Source: Norana najaformis
Lineage: Eukaryota > Annelida > Clitellata > Crassiclitellata > Hormogastridae
Direction of reading: 5' to 3'
Length of the DNA stretch: 64,000 bases
Assembly (NCBI GenBank): GCA_964023275.1
Contig: OZ029921.1
Coordinates: 2,028,159-2,092,158, forward strand
Under the pieces are notes generated by a model. It did not search any database and was not told the origin of the DNA. It worked only from the letters and a program-made list of their open reading frames with translations. The translations under genes were made by a program, and so were the position numbers. Of the stretch, positions 63,155-64,000 are shown one piece after another (within the stretch, counting starts at the first letter, position 1; each line of letters begins with the position of its first letter).

Positions 63155-63660
63155 CAGTCCCTTGGATCAGATTGCAAGGGTTGCTGCCCGTCTTATTGGA
63201 GACGTCCCAGATATGGCCAAATAAATTCCTTTACGCGGGATACTTCGCACTGGCTTCCCATTCAGCAGCGTATCCAGTTCAAGATCCTAACGCTTATGCG
63301 TAATTGTCTCGTCGGCTCTGCTCCAGCATATCTTAGGGACTTCTGCATTTCGGTCTCCTTGGTTCCAGGCCGTAGCACTCTCCTTTCGGCCTCCCTTGGA
63401 CTTCTGACTGTCCCTCGTATGCGCACTGCTACAGCGCAGTCTAGAAGCTTTGCCTATGTTGGACCCAATAGCTGGAATCGCCTTTCCCGAGAGCTCCGGC
63501 TAGTATTCCTCAGTTTCTCTCTTCCGCAGTTTCGCAAGCGCCTGAAGTCTGTATTATTTGCCAGTGGTCTCACTGGTTCGGGTCGGGAGCGCCTCTGATG
63601 AGTCTATTCTTGAAGGGGCGCTGTATAAATGTCAGATTACAATTACAATTACAGTAAGGT
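63155..63660 (+). mobile_element. LINE 3' end (RT C-terminus plus tail)
   Basis: Frames read DQIARVAARLIGDV, then after a stop and a frame change LRTGFPF and RSFAYVGPNSWNRLSREL and LPQFRKRLKSVLFASGLTG. This is the L2/CR1 C-terminal pattern ('A...LWN.LP..LR...F...LK..LF'). The tail is GGGGCGCTGTATAAATGTC then ATTACAATTACAATTAC. Dead copy. Confidence 0.8.
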
Positions 63661-64000
63661 TCAAATGTCGAGGTAGAAACATTAGTACATCTGGACCAAG
63701 GAACAAGATTCATTATGAGGTCAATTGTCGTTTCTGCGGTAATAACAACAGCTCCCCTTCAACGAATGTCAATAGTTCTGAAGAACCCAACGACATAACT
63801 GTTTTTAATTGTCTGGTGTAATAAACATGTTCATTGTCGATTGTTTTTGATTGCTTGTGTCGAAATCGCTTAGTGTCATTTGAGAATCTGACGGCAGAGG
63901 GCGATACTGTTTAACTCGCTATCGTTGTGTATGTCTCTTTGTCTGTTTCTCTGTCTCTCTGTCTTTCACTTTCTTTCTCTCTCTCTCCCTATCTATCTCC
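63661..64000. other. Window end; CT microsatellite from 63930
   Basis: A short + strand frame (63558-63821) has no recognisable domain. The window closes in CTGTCTCTCTGTC and TTTCTCTCTCTC repeats. Confidence 0.5.

Overview
This is eukaryotic nuclear DNA from an animal: it has spliced genes with GT/AG introns, many tRNA-derived SINEs and LINE 3' ends, hAT-like MITEs, and a very high load of micro-, mini- and satellite repeats. A multi-exon universal stress protein (USP) gene argues against a vertebrate, since animal USPs are known mainly from cnidarians, flatworms, molluscs, annelids and sponges. The repeat style (ATAC, GGCA and ACAG arrays, SINE tails ending in GCGCTATATAAAT) suggests a marine invertebrate, perhaps a lophotrochozoan. 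The species cannot be fixed from the sequence.

Three genes can be supported. (1) A USP gene on the + strand has four exons between 27816 and 46412. They join in phase to a 151-residue protein with an intact ATP-binding motif. (2) A GT10 alpha-1,3-fucosyltransferase on the - strand has two exons, 53798-52363 and 50500-50089, giving 615 residues. It carries an unusual ~130-residue cysteine-rich, NC(S/T)-rich repeat between the two catalytic lobes. A damaged second copy of its last exon lies in the intron. (3) The last three exons of a small multi-pass membrane protein, possibly TMEM72-like, lie on the - strand at 21475-19690; its 5' exons were not found. Two further single exons (2485-2572 and 61068-61123) are only candidates.

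Layout: 1-6.7 kb is diverged duplications and an 'AAGGCAAAGGGGTGCTATATAAA' type satellite split by a 5'-truncated LINE. 6.77-7.41 kb is a large near-perfect palindrome. 7.5-14.5 kb is a tandem region dominated by a 39/42-bp (81-bp dimer) satellite with a 1,462-bp higher-order duplication, and a fragment of the array edge recurs at 16.06-16.46 kb. 17-27 kb holds the membrane-protein exons among SINE and LINE tails. 27.8-46.8 kb is the USP gene with intron-borne repeats. 47-50 kb is SINEs, a ~506-bp foldback element and TCAC repeats. 50.1-53.8 kb is the fucosyltransferase. 54-64 kb is repeat-rich intergenic DNA with nested MITE and LINE insertions.

The three genes belong to unrelated processes (nucleotide-binding stress protein, Golgi glycosylation, membrane protein) and nothing suggests a shared pathway. 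No functional tRNA, rRNA, CRISPR array or viral gene was seen. Long open frames inside the satellites and microsatellites are artefacts of repeat units whose lengths are multiples of three.
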